Source of the DNA: Darksidea phi
Taxonomy: Eukaryota > Ascomycota > Dothideomycetes > Pleosporales > Lentitheciaceae
NCBI GenBank assembly: GCA_030770425.1
Contig: JASJFT010000064.1
Location: 1 to 64,000 of the forward strand
Length of the DNA stretch: 64,000 nucleotides
Direction of reading: 5' to 3'
The first letter of the stretch is position 1. Each line of letters begins with the position of its first letter. Shown piece by piece: positions 43,750 to 54,918 of this stretch. The position numbers and the translations under genes were made by a program. The notes under the pieces were generated by a model. It had not been told where the DNA came from. It worked only from the letters and a program-made list of their open reading frames with translations, and made no database searches.

Positions 43750-46311
43750 CTAACTGGCCCTTTCGAACAGGCCCCGCCAATGACTCCTACCCTTTCCATC
43801 CGTTTTGCTCCTTACCGCCTGTTCCCCGTTAAACAACACCTTTCTTCCATCTCCAGCTGGCAAAATGACACCTAGTTCCGTCCACGCTGGCTCAAATCCC
43901 GGTTGCAACGCCTCTTCGAACTCGACATTGACCTCAGCATCCGTAGTCGAGTATCGAAGAGTGAAGACTGAGATGCGCGCAGGCGGTGGCGACACGCCGT
44001 CGTCTTCAAACCACGCATTCGTGAAAACCGTGCCGGTGGATGAGCCGTTGGGAGGGAAAATTTCCACAGCGCGGTAATCGTCGAGCGGGAGTTTTGCGGG
44101 ATTCGATGTCTCGCCGGCGGATAGCACTTGTTCAGCCCGGCCGATAGGGATTGCGCTGCCGACCTTCGCAAGCACGGGGATACTTTCATCCCATTTTGCA
44201 GGAATTTCAACCCATTGGCCTGCAGTGAAGTAGGTTTGCGGAACGTTGTTGAGGTCGAGGTACTGCAAGTTGGGTGTTGAAGCGTCTTTAGGAAGATACA
44301 TCCTCGCTGACGAAGCGCCGGGTTCAAACACGCCTCCGATGAGTAGCGCATTACCAAGCCAGTATTGTGTCTCACCATCTATCAGTGTCCTATTTTTCCA
44401 AACTTCAGGATCACTCTCATAACCCCAGCCCGTCCATCGCTGCGGCGGCGTAGCAGTCTGATGCGAGTCCAGAGAAAGAGAGTACAAGTAAGGAATGAGT
44501 TCGTAGCGGCGCTTGATGATGTCTCTCACCAATGATGTCGTCTCTTCATACATCCATGGTTCGATCACGTCGCCGACACTGTTGTTATCCGGAGATGTCT
44601 TGAAGCAGTTGATAGCGAAACGAGGCGAGTAGATGCCTTGCTGGCACCAGCGGACGAGGAGTTCGGGTGAGGGTTGGGGTCCTTCAAACCCGCCAATGTC
44701 GTGGCCATAGCATTGCATCAGGCACATGCCGGCCGTCAGCGAAAGGGCATTTGCGCCTTTCATGCCCTCCCAGCTCGTGACATTATCGCCACTCCATGAA
44801 CTGGCGCAGTACCTTAGGGTGCCTGCAGTGGCACTTCTCGTGAGAATGAATGGTCGCTGATCCGGCTCGACTTCGAGCGATGCATCGTGTGAGCTCCTAC
44901 CCATCAATTCAGTGTTCAGTGCGCGACCCCAGAAACCGACATCTTTTCCATAATCACTGGCCTGGTCCTGAAGGACGGAAGGCTCAGTTAGTGCACACTG
45001 CCATCCGTCATGCGGAATTGTGTATTCGTTGTTGTCATTCCAGATGCAGTCGATGCCAATTCGCTTCAACTCGCGAATGCCCTCATACCACCATTTATAG
45101 CCCACTTCGGATGTGAAATCGATGTGCCCACCAATCCCGCTTTCGCCACCTCCAGCACTCCACAAGCGGGCCTGGGCCGAAGCTAGAGTCAGAGAATCTG
45201 TAAAGAAAGCGCCAGCAGCTTTCAGCTTTTCGTACTCAGGGTGACTACCGAGGACGTAAGGTTTGACATTGGCGATCAACCTGATACCTTCTTTGTGATA
45301 CGCATCGATGAAGGCCTTGGGATCAGGGAATCGGTGCCGGTTCCAGGTAAAGACGTTACGCGTCTTCGGTTCCGTCTCAGCAACAGTATATCCTGAAGAC
45401 ATCTGGAAACCAGAGCAAGGAATATCGTGCTTCTTGAGTTTGCTAGCAAACTCCATCAAAGCATCACTAGCGCGAGGCTCATCGAGCATAGAATACTTCA
45501 TTCCTCCAGCCAGATATCCAAAGGCCCACCGCGGTACGAGCATGGGATATCCGACGAGGTCAGCATATATGGTAACAACCTCCTTCAGCGTTGATCCAAC
45601 AATGAGGTATTCCTCGAGCCCACCATATTCCTGCCGGTACACTTTGAAGCGACCCCACATACCATCCATCTCAGAGCCCACCGAATAGAAGCCGCGGGCA
45701 TGCGACGTCGAGAATATACCGATGCAACCGTCCGGCGTGGCATTTATGAGTAGTGGTATGTGCTTGTACATGGGATCGGTACGATATACATCGTACCCAA
45801 AGCAGTCAGTCGCAGAGAGGACAAAGTGGCGGTTCGAAAGGTCCATGGGCGCTGGTTTCTCACCGAGGCCGAGGTGGAGCGTACCCATATTGTATCGGGT
45901 GTAGTGAGCGACTCCAGAGCCATCCGCAACGTATGAACGGTTGGGAAGGTCGGAATGGATGGGCGCATCATGACCCGGAAGCGTAAGAGACACCAGAGGC
46001 GGTCCATCGGTCCAGTCAACCTTCGCAGTAACTCCATCCACAATGAGGGAGTTAGAAGAGTCAGAAATGACAGATTTTGTACCGGTAGAGCCGACTTTAT
46101 TACCCGGGATTGGAGCTGCTCTGTGCGGAGGAAGGAGATGTTTGGGGGAAGTGAACGTCGTCCGGAAAAGTCCTGGACGTAATGCTTCGAAGGTGAAGTT
46201 GAAATTGCCCGCGCTCGAATGCAAAGAGACAATCGCATCTGTACTTTTGGTTGCTGCATTGGCATGATAGCCTTGCGGGATGTGTTCAAGTTGAGGCATG
46301 ATGTCCAACAA
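43750..46311 (-). CDS. Glycoside hydrolase family 31 (alpha-glucosidase/alpha-xylosidase type)
   Basis: 853 codons, no intron, no signal peptide (an alternative start is Met5), so probably intracellular. The N-terminal beta domain is followed by the (beta/alpha)8 barrel. The nucleophile motif CIWNDNNEY puts Asp near residue 426, and the acid/base motif SWSGDN puts Asp near 509. MKYSMLDEPRASDALMEFASKL and GHDIGGFEGPQPSPEL are also typical. C-terminal beta sandwiches end at RGLFERAS. Family members release glucose or xylose from non-reducing alpha-linked ends, for example from xyloglucan fragments or maltose. It is divergent from an MFS transporter, so the product or substrate may be imported by the neighbour. 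The substrate cannot be told. Confidence 0.92.
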   Translation of the reverse strand: MLDIMPQLEHIPQGYHANAATKSTDAIVSLHSSAGNFNFTFEALRPGLFRTTFTSPKHLLPPHRAAPIPGNKVGSTGTKSVISDSSNSLIVDGVTAKVDWTDGPPLVSLTLPGHDAPIHSDLPNRSYVADGSGVAHYTRYNMGTLHLGLGEKPAPMDLSNRHFVLSATDCFGYDVYRTDPMYKHIPLLINATPDGCIGIFSTSHARGFYSVGSEMDGMWGRFKVYRQEYGGLEEYLIVGSTLKEVVTIYADLVGYPMLVPRWAFGYLAGGMKYSMLDEPRASDALMEFASKLKKHDIPCSGFQMSSGYTVAETEPKTRNVFTWNRHRFPDPKAFIDAYHKEGIRLIANVKPYVLGSHPEYEKLKAAGAFFTDSLTLASAQARLWSAGGGESGIGGHIDFTSEVGYKWWYEGIRELKRIGIDCIWNDNNEYTIPHDGWQCALTEPSVLQDQASDYGKDVGFWGRALNTELMGRSSHDASLEVEPDQRPFILTRSATAGTLRYCASSWSGDNVTSWEGMKGANALSLTAGMCLMQCYGHDIGGFEGPQPSPELLVRWCQQGIYSPRFAINCFKTSPDNNSVGDVIEPWMYEETTSLVRDIIKRRYELIPYLYSLSLDSHQTATPPQRWTGWGYESDPEVWKNRTLIDGETQYWLGNALLIGGVFEPGASSARMYLPKDASTPNLQYLDLNNVPQTYFTAGQWVEIPAKWDESIPVLAKVGSAIPIGRAEQVLSAGETSNPAKLPLDDYRAVEIFPPNGSSTGTVFTNAWFEDDGVSPPPARISVFTLRYSTTDAEVNVEFEEALQPGFEPAWTELGVILPAGDGRKVLFNGEQAVRSKTDGKGRSHWRGLFERAS

Positions 46312-46625
46312 ACTGGGTGAACGTTAGCGAGAAACCGCAATTCGTGAGTCTTTATAAACCCACCAGGTATCTTTGGCAAACCTCGGTGTTTTTTCGCGGC
46401 CTGCTCCAGTTTCTCTTCGGGCAGACCGAGTCATTTTGTAATCTTGCTACCCGGGAAGGTCCCGACATTGAACCTTGGCTGTCGGTAACTTCGGCCGACG
46501 CCACCCCAAACTGGAAAAAGAGCCGCGTCTGGGGTCCCCGCGGGGAATGGTATAAGGTCCGGCCATCTCCATCTGCAGCCGCTCCACTAGAACTCGCCGA
46601 GTTCACGATCCTACCATCTTTCATC
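46312..46625. promoter_or_regulatory. Divergent promoter of GH31 and MFS transporter
   Basis: 314 bp between start codons. It contains a CGG-rich stretch (about 46490-46565) where Zn-cluster regulators often bind, but no specific site is proven. Confidence 0.45.
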
Positions 46626-48301
46626 ATGTCGAAAGCTGAAGCCAACGTTCCTGCTCAGCAGGACATCAGCAAGGCGGATATCGAGACCTCCGAATCCCTC
46701 CACAAGCCTTCCCAACCAATACGCGGCAAAGACAAAGCAGCGGAGCTCCTTGCGTCTAATCAACGCATTATTGTAACGTCTGCTGAGAACAAGAGCGTCC
46801 TCCGCAAGATCGATCTCATCATCCTTCCGATTCTCCTCTCCGTCTACTTCCTCCAGAGTTTGGACAAGACTACCCTCTCATACGCCTCGGTATTTGGCCT
46901 CATTGAAGATGCGAAGCTCAACCCTCAGTCTCAGGAGTACTCCTGGTTGGGAAGCATCGTATACATTGCGCAACTGGTTATGCAACCCATGGTGGCCGTA
47001 ATGCTGGTCAAGTTCCCCATCGGCAAGTTCACCGGCATTATGGTCTTCACCTGGGGATGCATCTTGTGCGGGATGGCCGGCGCAACCAACTTTGGCGGTC
47101 TCATGGCGACGAGATTCCTACTAGGCGCTTTTGAGTCTGCTGTCGGCAAGTGGCAAACCTTCGGACTCTCATCTTGAATAAGTGCTGACGACAAATAGCT
47201 CCCGCATTTATTGCTGTCGTACAAATGTGGTACAAGCGCAGTGAACAGACGAACCGGAACGCAGCCTGGTATGCCATGCTGGGCATCGTCAACATCCTCG
47301 GCAGTCTTCTCTCGTACGGCTTGGGCCACATACAGTCGGATGTCCTCCACTCCTATCAGATCATCTTCCTCTTCTGCGGTTTGCTTACGGTCGTGGTCTC
47401 GGTTGCCGTCTATATTTTCATGCCCGATTCGCCCATGGAGGCCAAGTTTCTTAATGACCACGAGAAGCTCGTCGCTGTCGAACGCCTAAGAATGAACCAG
47501 ATGGGAGTAGCATCGAGAGTCTGGAAGTGGGACCATGTGATGGAGGCTTTCATGGACTTGAAGACATGGCTTTGGTTCTCCATGCTGACGGCCGTCAGTA
47601 TTCCCAGCGGTGGCATTACGACTTTCGGACCTCTGATCATCCAGTCTTTCGGCTTTGAAAAGTTCCAGACAATCCTGTTCAATATGCCGTTCGGCCTAGT
47701 TCAGATTGTGGCGACGGTGGGTGGCGCCTGGCTAGCGACTCGCTACAAGAAGAAAGGGCCCGTTCTGATTCTCTTGTGCATTCCTCCCGTCGTCGGCATC
47801 ATCATCCTCATGGTAGTTGGCAGAGGAAAGGAACACCGTGCTGTGCTGCTCGTGGGCTACTATCTCACGTCCTTCTACCCCGGTATCTCGCCGCTCATCT
47901 ACTCGTGGTCTGGACAAAACACGGGAGGCGATACAAAAAGGAAGGTGACGACCAGCATCCTCTTCGTCGGTGCTTCTGCAGGCAACATCATCGGTCCCCA
48001 TCTGTTCAAGCCTTCTGAAAAGCCATATTACTCCCGAGGCCTACGGGCCAATCTTGCTCTTTTCGTAGGCATCATCGTTATAGTCGTTCTAGCAATGTGC
48101 TGGGTCAAGGTGTTGAATCGTAAGCATGCTGCAGTCCGTGAGAGCATGGGAAAGGCCGCGGTTCTCGTCGATTTGAGTATGGAAAACGAGAAGCAGACGG
48201 ATGAGGAGGATGCCGAGAATGTGCAATCCAGCGGTGTTGGTGATAAAGCGTTCGACGATGTTACCGACCTCAAGAACGAGGATTTCATCTATGTGTATTG
48301 A
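46626..48301 (+). CDS. MFS transporter, Dal5-like (anion:cation symporter type)
   Basis: Exons 46626-47145 and 47199-48301 give 540 residues with about 12 transmembrane helices. The intron has a GC donor (GCAAGT) and a normal AG acceptor; exon phase and the family sequence (ESAVAPAFIAVVQMWYKRSEQTNR) support it. Typical segments are LRKIDLIILPILLSVYFLQSLDKTTLSYAS (helix 1), EYSWLGSIVY, KFTGIMVFTWG and the long loop before DLKTWLWF. Relatives carry allantoate, nicotinate, pantothenate or other organic anions by proton symport. The upstream open frame to 46317 is leader, not coding. Confidence 0.9.
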
Positions 48302-48479
48302 CGTCTGGAATTGTAAGATACAACGTTTTTTCGGGGGAGTAACAAGTGCTTTAGCTATACTTCGCTCTGACAATCGATAGTTTTGTCTATATTTGAAGAT
48401 TCAACCGATTTTGAAATGCAATCGTGCATGGCTGCAACCATGAAAATGGGTGCAGCCTCGCGTTGAAGGTGTCAGAGTC

Positions 48480-50388
48480 TTAAAAGAGTCCGTCAATGTT
48501 GATGAACAAGTCCTGCCAACCAAGCGGCATGTGCTTCAGATGAAGACCAGGGAAGTCCCATTCGAAGACGAACTCGCTGGGTACATATCCTTGGAATTCG
48601 TCCTCAGCAACCGTATTAGCGTCCAAAGATGATGCTTCAAGATCAGAAGGGTTGGTTTGCTGTATCATATATTCTTTCAGAGCAGCTTCGCACTTTTTGA
48701 TACTAGTCTGCAGGATTTGGAAGTATGCAATATGACCCACGGTGACGTTCTTGAGCTCCTCAAGCAATCTATGAGCATCGTGAAGTAGCGACATGACTGA
48801 GGCAACGGGATCGCGGAGTAGAATGGCGAGTTTGAGCACTATAAGGACGGAAAAGGCGCATTTAGCCCAGACATAATCCAAGGTCCACTTGAACGTGCTG
48901 AGGTACGTAGGTCCAAGATTTTGGCTCGACAACCTAGGCGACAATGATGGCGGCAATGGAGCTTCAAGCACATGGTGCAGATGTCGGGCGGCGGCTTCTT
49001 TGGCTCTGCGAACCAGATCCCGTTGGGAGTCGGTCATGATTGCAATGTTTTCAACTCCGGATGTCGCGATAGCCTTTAGCAATAGTGTCATAAGAGCCCA
49101 TTCGCGCTGGATATGGAGATTTTGTAGGGCAAGAGATCGTTCGTGCGGTATCGGTTCTGTCAATACGATGGTCGTCCACTCCTCGAGCCACAAAGAAAGC
49201 TCCACGCTTGTGTCATTAATCGTCCTCTGAAGTCGAGACTCGTTCTGTGAGGGCAATGGGTTAACATGCTGGTGAGCGATCTTGCTGTACGCTTCCGAGC
49301 GGATGATGTTTAGTTCGACCTGGGAAAGCAACCGAACATCTACCGCAGTTCGTTCGGAATGGCTGACCAAAGTTCGAATCTTTCGCGACGAGGTTTGGAG
49401 CGTCGTGCTAGGAAGTTTGCCACCATCGAGGGAGAAGCTTGGGAGGTATTAGCTGAAGCGACAAGCTAGTGTTGTTTCATGTACATACAAGAGCTCAAAA
49501 TTGCAAATGCCGAGCCAGACTCTCGACAAGCGATACAGTGCTCGCTCTTCGGCATTCACAGTCCGTGGTCCACTCGAAATATAAGCCATCAGCTGGTCAA
49601 CCGCATTAGGCAGGCCTACTTGTATCGCAAATCTCATTGCGAGGGCAATTAGCAGGAACCCGTTTTCAGAATACGCGGCCATCAGAGTGATCGCTTGCAC
49701 TTCCTCGAGAGAAGGGATGCTCGAGTTGATGAGCAGGCTCGTGAGATGATCGCGAACTCGCGAGTGGAGTTGACGGTAAGTCGGGGAGTGGAAGCCTTCT
49801 TCTGCTCGACAGCCAATGCTGACAATTACGTCAAAGAGGAATGCGCTGCATGATGACACATATGTGATAGTAACGTGTCTCTCGCAAAAGATAGGCACCA
49901 GATATTGCTATATTGATCAGCGGCTATCGTTGCCGCGGAATGTTTGTTCCATACACTACCGGAGAAGAAACTGCAAGCTGCTCAGTAGAGTTCTTCCCAG
50001 GCATATTGAGCTCAAGGTACCTCTGAAACCACAGCGCCGCTTGGTCCCATGTAATAAGTCCGGTATCCACCGCACTGGGAGTGGAACCGCGTGGGCGAGG
50101 CTGATCGCACAGAATTGAGGCGAAGGATGGCTCGACGAGAGTGTCATTGCGATGGCTGTTGATATGGCTCATCTCGTCTCGCAACGCCGCGAGGTTCGCT
50201 TCAAGCTTTTCAATGCGCAGAGAGTTCTCATCCTTTACTGCGTCGTGGTAACGGCAGGCCGCGTCGTTCTTTTCGCATCGGCCACACGGTCGCTTCCCAT
50301 CGCACCGAACTTTGGACGCTCGACAGCTAACACATGCATTGATGGCGCGTCGCTTGCGAGGTCGCTCCGATGAGGTGGGTGAATCCAT
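48480..50388 (-). CDS. Zn(II)2Cys6 transcription factor
   Basis: Four exons: 50388-50021, 49970-49955, 49907-49489 and 49437-48480, giving 586 residues. The N-terminal zinc cluster is complete: CVSCRASKVRCDGKRPCGRCEKNDAAC (six Cys), followed by a short coiled coil (IEKLEANLAALRDEMSHI). Exon 2 is only 16 bp, coding within WFQSFFSGS; both flanking introns have GT..AG and the phases close. The middle carries a fungal-specific TF domain (AITLMAAYSENGFLLIALAMRFAIQVGLP, RVWLGICNFELFFSLDGGKLPS). It lies next to the GH31/MFS pair and the amino acid permease and may control them. Confidence 0.88.
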
Positions 50389-50712
50389 CGGTAACTTCGT
50401 ACGAAAAAGCGAGTGGACAGGTTTTTTTGAATGCGGAGGCGGGGGTTAGTCGACCGGAACGCGGGGAACTCTGGGGCTTCACCCGACCGGGACCTCGGGA
50501 CGGGACCTGGACTGTGGGACACACGTGACGTGCCTATACTCCCATCAAGCCGGTGATAAGGAATTGCTCAAGGAATAAGACAACAAGAAAAGATGCTAGT
50601 GGATAGACGGCGTATGCGCAAAGGACGATTGGCGGTGCTTCATCAGGCCACCCTCCAACCACTAACGCGCGTTGCGATGCTTGCGGGCACAATCGTAATT
50701 ATAAACTGCCTC
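50389..50712. other. Intergenic, promoter of the zinc-cluster regulator
   Basis: 324 bp between the regulator start and the stop codon of the permease. It contains alternating CCGG/CGGG-rich sequence near 50455-50515. No gene was seen. Confidence 0.55.
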
Positions 50713-52589
50713 TTAGAAATCAAACTTCTGAAATGGCTTTTTCTTCAACGTGATCGTCAACCAAACATCCCTCCACAACCCCAGCGGCGGATCAATGCTG
50801 GCCTCATACGCATCGATCTGCGGTCTTTCCCATACCAGGTCCGCCTCCTTCGGCTTTACAAACTTGCTCCTCTTTATGACCTTGAAGCCGATGTACAAGA
50901 TGATGCAGATGAAGCACATCGCATAATGCGTCATGAACGTCCCGACATCAAACGCATAGAACGTCGCATATCCATATATCGCTAGGGTGGTGCTGAAGAG
51001 GATGATCCCAGCGATAGCGACGTACGGTTGGCCCCACCCTTTGTACGGGAGCTGATTTCGGTCGTAGCCCTGAACTTTAAGAGCCCGATAGAAGAAGAGA
51101 TAAATGGTACACATGAAAATGAAGTCCATTAATTGGGCGGCTTGCGTAATATTAGCGAGCCACTTCACACCTTCGGAAGCAGCGCGGCCAACAGAAAGGA
51201 ACGCGAGGAGCGGGAAGAACATGGTGACGCAGAAGCAGTAGATAGGGATACCGGCTTTGGTGGTGCGTTGTAGGAAGCGGGGTGCATGGCCGTCCATTGA
51301 AAGGGAGTAGAGCGTGCGTGTTGCACAATAGACGTACGAGTTGCCTGTGAATTCTTAGTGTTATGATTGGTTGAAGAACGGGACGCGGTTGGCGGCATAC
51401 CTGCTGAGAAGATGGAGGTTATCATCAGGGCATTTGTCAAATCAGGCAAAACTCCAATGCCCATGTTTTTCATTGCAATAACATACGGACTGGAGGCCCC
51501 AGTTCCGACACCTTCACCATCCCCAAACAACATGTTATATAATGTCGGGTCATCGTACGGTAGAACGATTCCTACACACAGCGCACCCATGATGAAGAAG
51601 AGTCCAAATCGGAAGTACATTGTCTTGAATGCGGTTTTGATGGTCTTGCGGGGATAGATGGCTTCACCAGCAACCATGGCGACGTATTCGGGACCCACGC
51701 AAGTAAAGGAGGCTTGAAAGTAGGCGCCGAGGAATCCTTCGAAGCGGCCGAGAGAGCCTTTGTGGATATACTCCGCGAAGGAGCCCGGCTGTCGCCAGTA
51801 GCGGAAGCCATAGGCGTCATGTTTAGGGTTGCCGCCAACCTGGGCACGTCAGTTGCTGCTCTCTCGGATATAGAATGGTGTGCGTACCATGGTTACAAAG
51901 GTAAAACCGAAGAGCATGAAGATCAAAATGATCTTACCCGAAGCGCTGGGTGCGTCAATTTCTGATACAAGATCAAACTTAGGAGAGAGCATACAGCCAG
52001 AATTCAGACTCCCCATAAGCGCGCACGGCGAAAAGATTGATAATGCCGTAAAGCACGATGCAAGCTGCAACGACAGCTGCGACCGGGATGTCGTCGCGCC
52101 AGAAAGTTAACACCAGGTTGAGAGCCGAAATCTCGAATGGAATCAAAACGGCTTCATACAGCTAGGAGGCGTAAGTGCTCATGCAAAAACCTTCCACATT
52201 AGCAATAGTCATCTTACAAAGAAGTTCCAACCAGCCATGAACCCATAAGCCTCGTCCACCCACTTGCTGCCCATTCTGACCCACCCTCCAACAACCGGCA
52301 TGAACACGGTCATCTCGGCCATGCAGCTATTTGCTAGCGCAAGAATCACGCAGTAAAAAGCGAACGAGATGAACAAGCTGCCGGGCCCGCCTTCTACAAG
52401 ACCCCAAGCAATGGAGACGAAGAGAGCAGTACCGATTGAACCACCAATTGCGATCCACTGGATTTGGCGATTGGAAAGCCGGCGGTGCAAACCATTGATG
52501 ACTTCGAGGTCGCTTCCAATGTCGTGTGCGGGGTCGTCATCGGTGGCAGGGGGCTGTTTCCCGCCATCAACAGCATTTTTGGGGGCCAT
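50713..52589 (-). CDS. Amino acid permease (APC superfamily, YAT family)
   Basis: Five exons: 52589-52218, 52161-51995, 51945-51888, 51839-51401 and 51344-50713, giving 555 residues with about 12 transmembrane helices. The N-terminal hydrophilic tail is followed by the family signature LSNRQIQWIAIGGSIGTALFVSIAWGL in helix 1, then EMTVFMPVVGGWVRMGSKWVDEAYGFMAGWNFF and SFTCVGPEYVAMVAGEAIYPRKTIKTAF. Such plasma-membrane permeases import amino acids with protons. Specificity cannot be read. It lies upstream of, and on the same strand as, the zinc-cluster regulator. Confidence 0.92.
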
Positions 52590-53163
52590 GATTGCGGCGC
52601 AGATAGAAGATGGAAGTTAATGAGAGAGAACAGGCATGGCGGACGGTCCAGGCGGCTTTATCTACGTGGCATGCGGCGATAACATTTATCCCGCTGTGGA
52701 TCGCGATCCCAGAACCCGACTCGGGGCACTCCGCAGTTGCTCATGGTTGATAGGTTGGTGGGTTCCGGTGTGCAGCCTTGTAGCTGCTGCCTGAACGCAG
52801 TTAGCCGAAGTCTGTAGAGGCAGATTCTTATCGTGGGGCGTCATCCTCGCGACGGTGTTTGCGGCCATCGATAGGGTGTTCAGGGCTGTGATAAAGATGT
52901 GGGAAGATGCGGATTCGCGCGATGGTCGTTCACTGTTGGAACGTGCGCTGAAGTATTGGCGACGGGTTGGTAAGCGTTGTGAGCGAAGCCTAGCAGAGCT
53001 TAGGGGCTCGGGTAGGCCAAATTTCGTCTAGCTGTACTATGACGTAACAACTCGCTCCAGCGAAATACCTCTCTATCATGCTCAAAAGGGATCCGTCCGA
53101 ATGACCGAATTAATCGACGATGCACAGCCAGATGAAGGCAAAATCCTACTCATTTAACCAACC
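52590..53163. other. Intergenic, permease promoter
   Basis: 574 bp with short frames only. The permease promoter is presumed to lie in its left part. Nothing else was recognised. Confidence 0.55.
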
Positions 53164-53698
53164 CTACGGTCTAAACTTAGCACCAGCCGCTGCATCACTG
53201 CTGCAAAACCAGCGTCCGTCCGGTAAACCAGTCCAAACCCCACTCACTAATCCCCACACCATCTCTATAAGCGACAGAATTAAACCAGGGCTACACTTTA
53301 ACAAGAACCACACCCGGCTGCCCACGGCACCTTGAATGCGCCAGAGCCTATTCCACGTCAAGTAGAAGTAATTCACAAGAGCAGTCAAACTAGAGGTAGC
53401 GGGCTTGTTGCAGCTCCCGGCAAGGACACAAGCGTATCTTGTGAAGACAATGAGGAGGATAGAAAAATTAACGCGGACAAGGATCCGGAGGCAATGTAGC
53501 AGGACGAGGGTGACGTGGGGGGGGGGGTGTGTCAAGGAGAGGCTCGGTCCAGAGACGCTGTGGGTGCAGGCGTGAGGGAATGTTGGATTTGCGCTTGTTC
53601 CAGGTGGATGGGTTGCGGAGGTAAGGATATGGTGCGAGAGCTGCGTTTGTCAGTAAAGAACTGCTCATGCGCAGTACGCTATTTGGCGTAGAAGCCAT
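53164..53698 (-). CDS. Possible small membrane protein, frame broken at a G11 homopolymer
   Basis: A minus-strand frame from ATG 53698 (MASTPNSVLRMSSSLL) runs through a run of 11 C (plus-strand G, 53517-53527) into an unrelated reading. One base fewer in that run would join it to the frame ending at 53164, giving about 176 residues with hydrophobic segments (LRILVRVNFSILLIVFTRYA, LILSLIEMVWGLVSGVW). Either the run length is a sequencing slip or the gene is broken. No family is recognised and it may not be a gene. Confidence 0.3.
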
Positions 53699-53794
53699 GA
53701 ATAGTTAAACGGAAAAATGAATACAGATCTAACTCACCACTACTCCTCTGTTCCAAACTCCCCGCACTACTAACCGCCCTTCCTAGGCGATATG

Positions 53795-54061
53795 TTACCG
53801 TCGGAACATCCTCAACATCAACGCCCCCCACACATCCCTAACTCTACTAATAACCATCCTAGCTTCCCATACCGCCAGCCCGGCTAAAATCACATCAGAC
53901 AACATATGCGGTCCTCTCCTGCTCGTAATATGTAGCGTGAGAGCCGCTAGGAACCTAACCGGACTATCCGGCCCCTTCAAAACGCTCTTATCCACGCGGT
54001 TGTGAAAGATGAGTGTGAAGCTGAGGCTGAGATACACCCGTGCTAGTCCGAGCTCTCGCAT
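53795..54061 (-). CDS. Hypothetical short open frame
   Basis: 88 codons (MRELGLARVYLSLSFTLIFHN...), basic with a hydrophobic middle. No motif, no visible partner exon. It lies 5' of the possible membrane protein on the same strand. Weak evidence. Confidence 0.2.
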   Translation of the reverse strand: MRELGLARVYLSLSFTLIFHNRVDKSVLKGPDSPVRFLAALTLHITSRRGPHMLSDVILAGLAVWEARMVISRVRDVWGALMLRMFRR

Positions 54062-54440
54062 ACCTGGTAGCGGAGATAAATGGGGCTTGGACGATGCATA
54101 GATAGAGTGGGAACATATATGTGTGGCTTACGTAGGCAATGTTTCGTGGTTTCGCCTTTTTATTCTTTGCGGAATGAACCGTGGGGAGGATAGCGGCGTA
54201 TTGAATACCGATGCGCTTAGCAGGTAATCGCCTTTGAGAAGGGAGTCCGGAACCACCAAGCCAAGTAAGAGGACTACGATGAGCTTGGAACTATTAGCCT
54301 CCCTGCTGAAACTTTGCGATGAGCAATGAAACTACGCACTAAATGGACGTTCTCTGCTTCATACACCTCCATCAAGAACCCTCCAATCCTCTCTATCACA
54401 CGATCCCAAATTTCCTCACCCCAACTATCCGCGTAACGTC

Positions 54441-54794
54441 CTACGCATGCAAAAGGTCATCATCGTGATCGAACGTATCATTTACGGGGACCGGTTCTTC
54501 TTCTTCATAGGGAACGGGCCATTCCTCTTCGAAGGGTACGGCGCTCTGGCGCTGCGCAAGCCGGCTACTGGGTCTGCGAGGCATGTTTGCGAAATTGATA
54601 GGGAAAGAAATGAAGAACGCGGGGTGGCTGGAAGTTGTTACGATGCAGGCAGGTGGTTTGGGTGCCGGACGGGCACCAAAGACAAAGAAACATGGGTGGC
54701 TTTCAGTACACCGCATTTGGAACGGCACACGAGATGTATGGATGAGAGGCAGGGTGTGGAAATGTGCACCAATGGGGCAAATCGAGCACTTCAA
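54441..54794 (-). CDS. Hypothetical short acidic-tailed open frame
   Basis: 117 codons from 54794, or 47 from MPRRPSSRLAQ at 54584. The end is strikingly acidic (FEEEWPVPYEEEEPVPVND, then DHDDDLLHA). No known domain. Long plus-strand frames overlap here too and also lack motifs. Confidence 0.2.
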   Translation of the reverse strand: MKCSICPIGAHFHTLPLIHTSRVPFQMRCTESHPCFFVFGARPAPKPPACIVTTSSHPAFFISFPINFANMPRRPSSRLAQRQSAVPFEEEWPVPYEEEEPVPVNDTFDHDDDLLHA

Positions 54795-54918
54795 CCTTTG
54801 TGTGCTAATTCTGCTAAAACTTCATTTATATGCACTCTCTATGCATCGGCCACGGCGTTCAGCCTCCAACCTTGATGCAACGAACATTGTAAGAAAATAT
54901 CAAAAGGCAGCACGATAC

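Noticed and set aside
46317..46625. N-terminal extension of the MFS transporter
   Set aside because: In frame, but its composition is unlike a transporter N-terminus and it covers the short divergent promoter; the ATG at 46626 fits the family.
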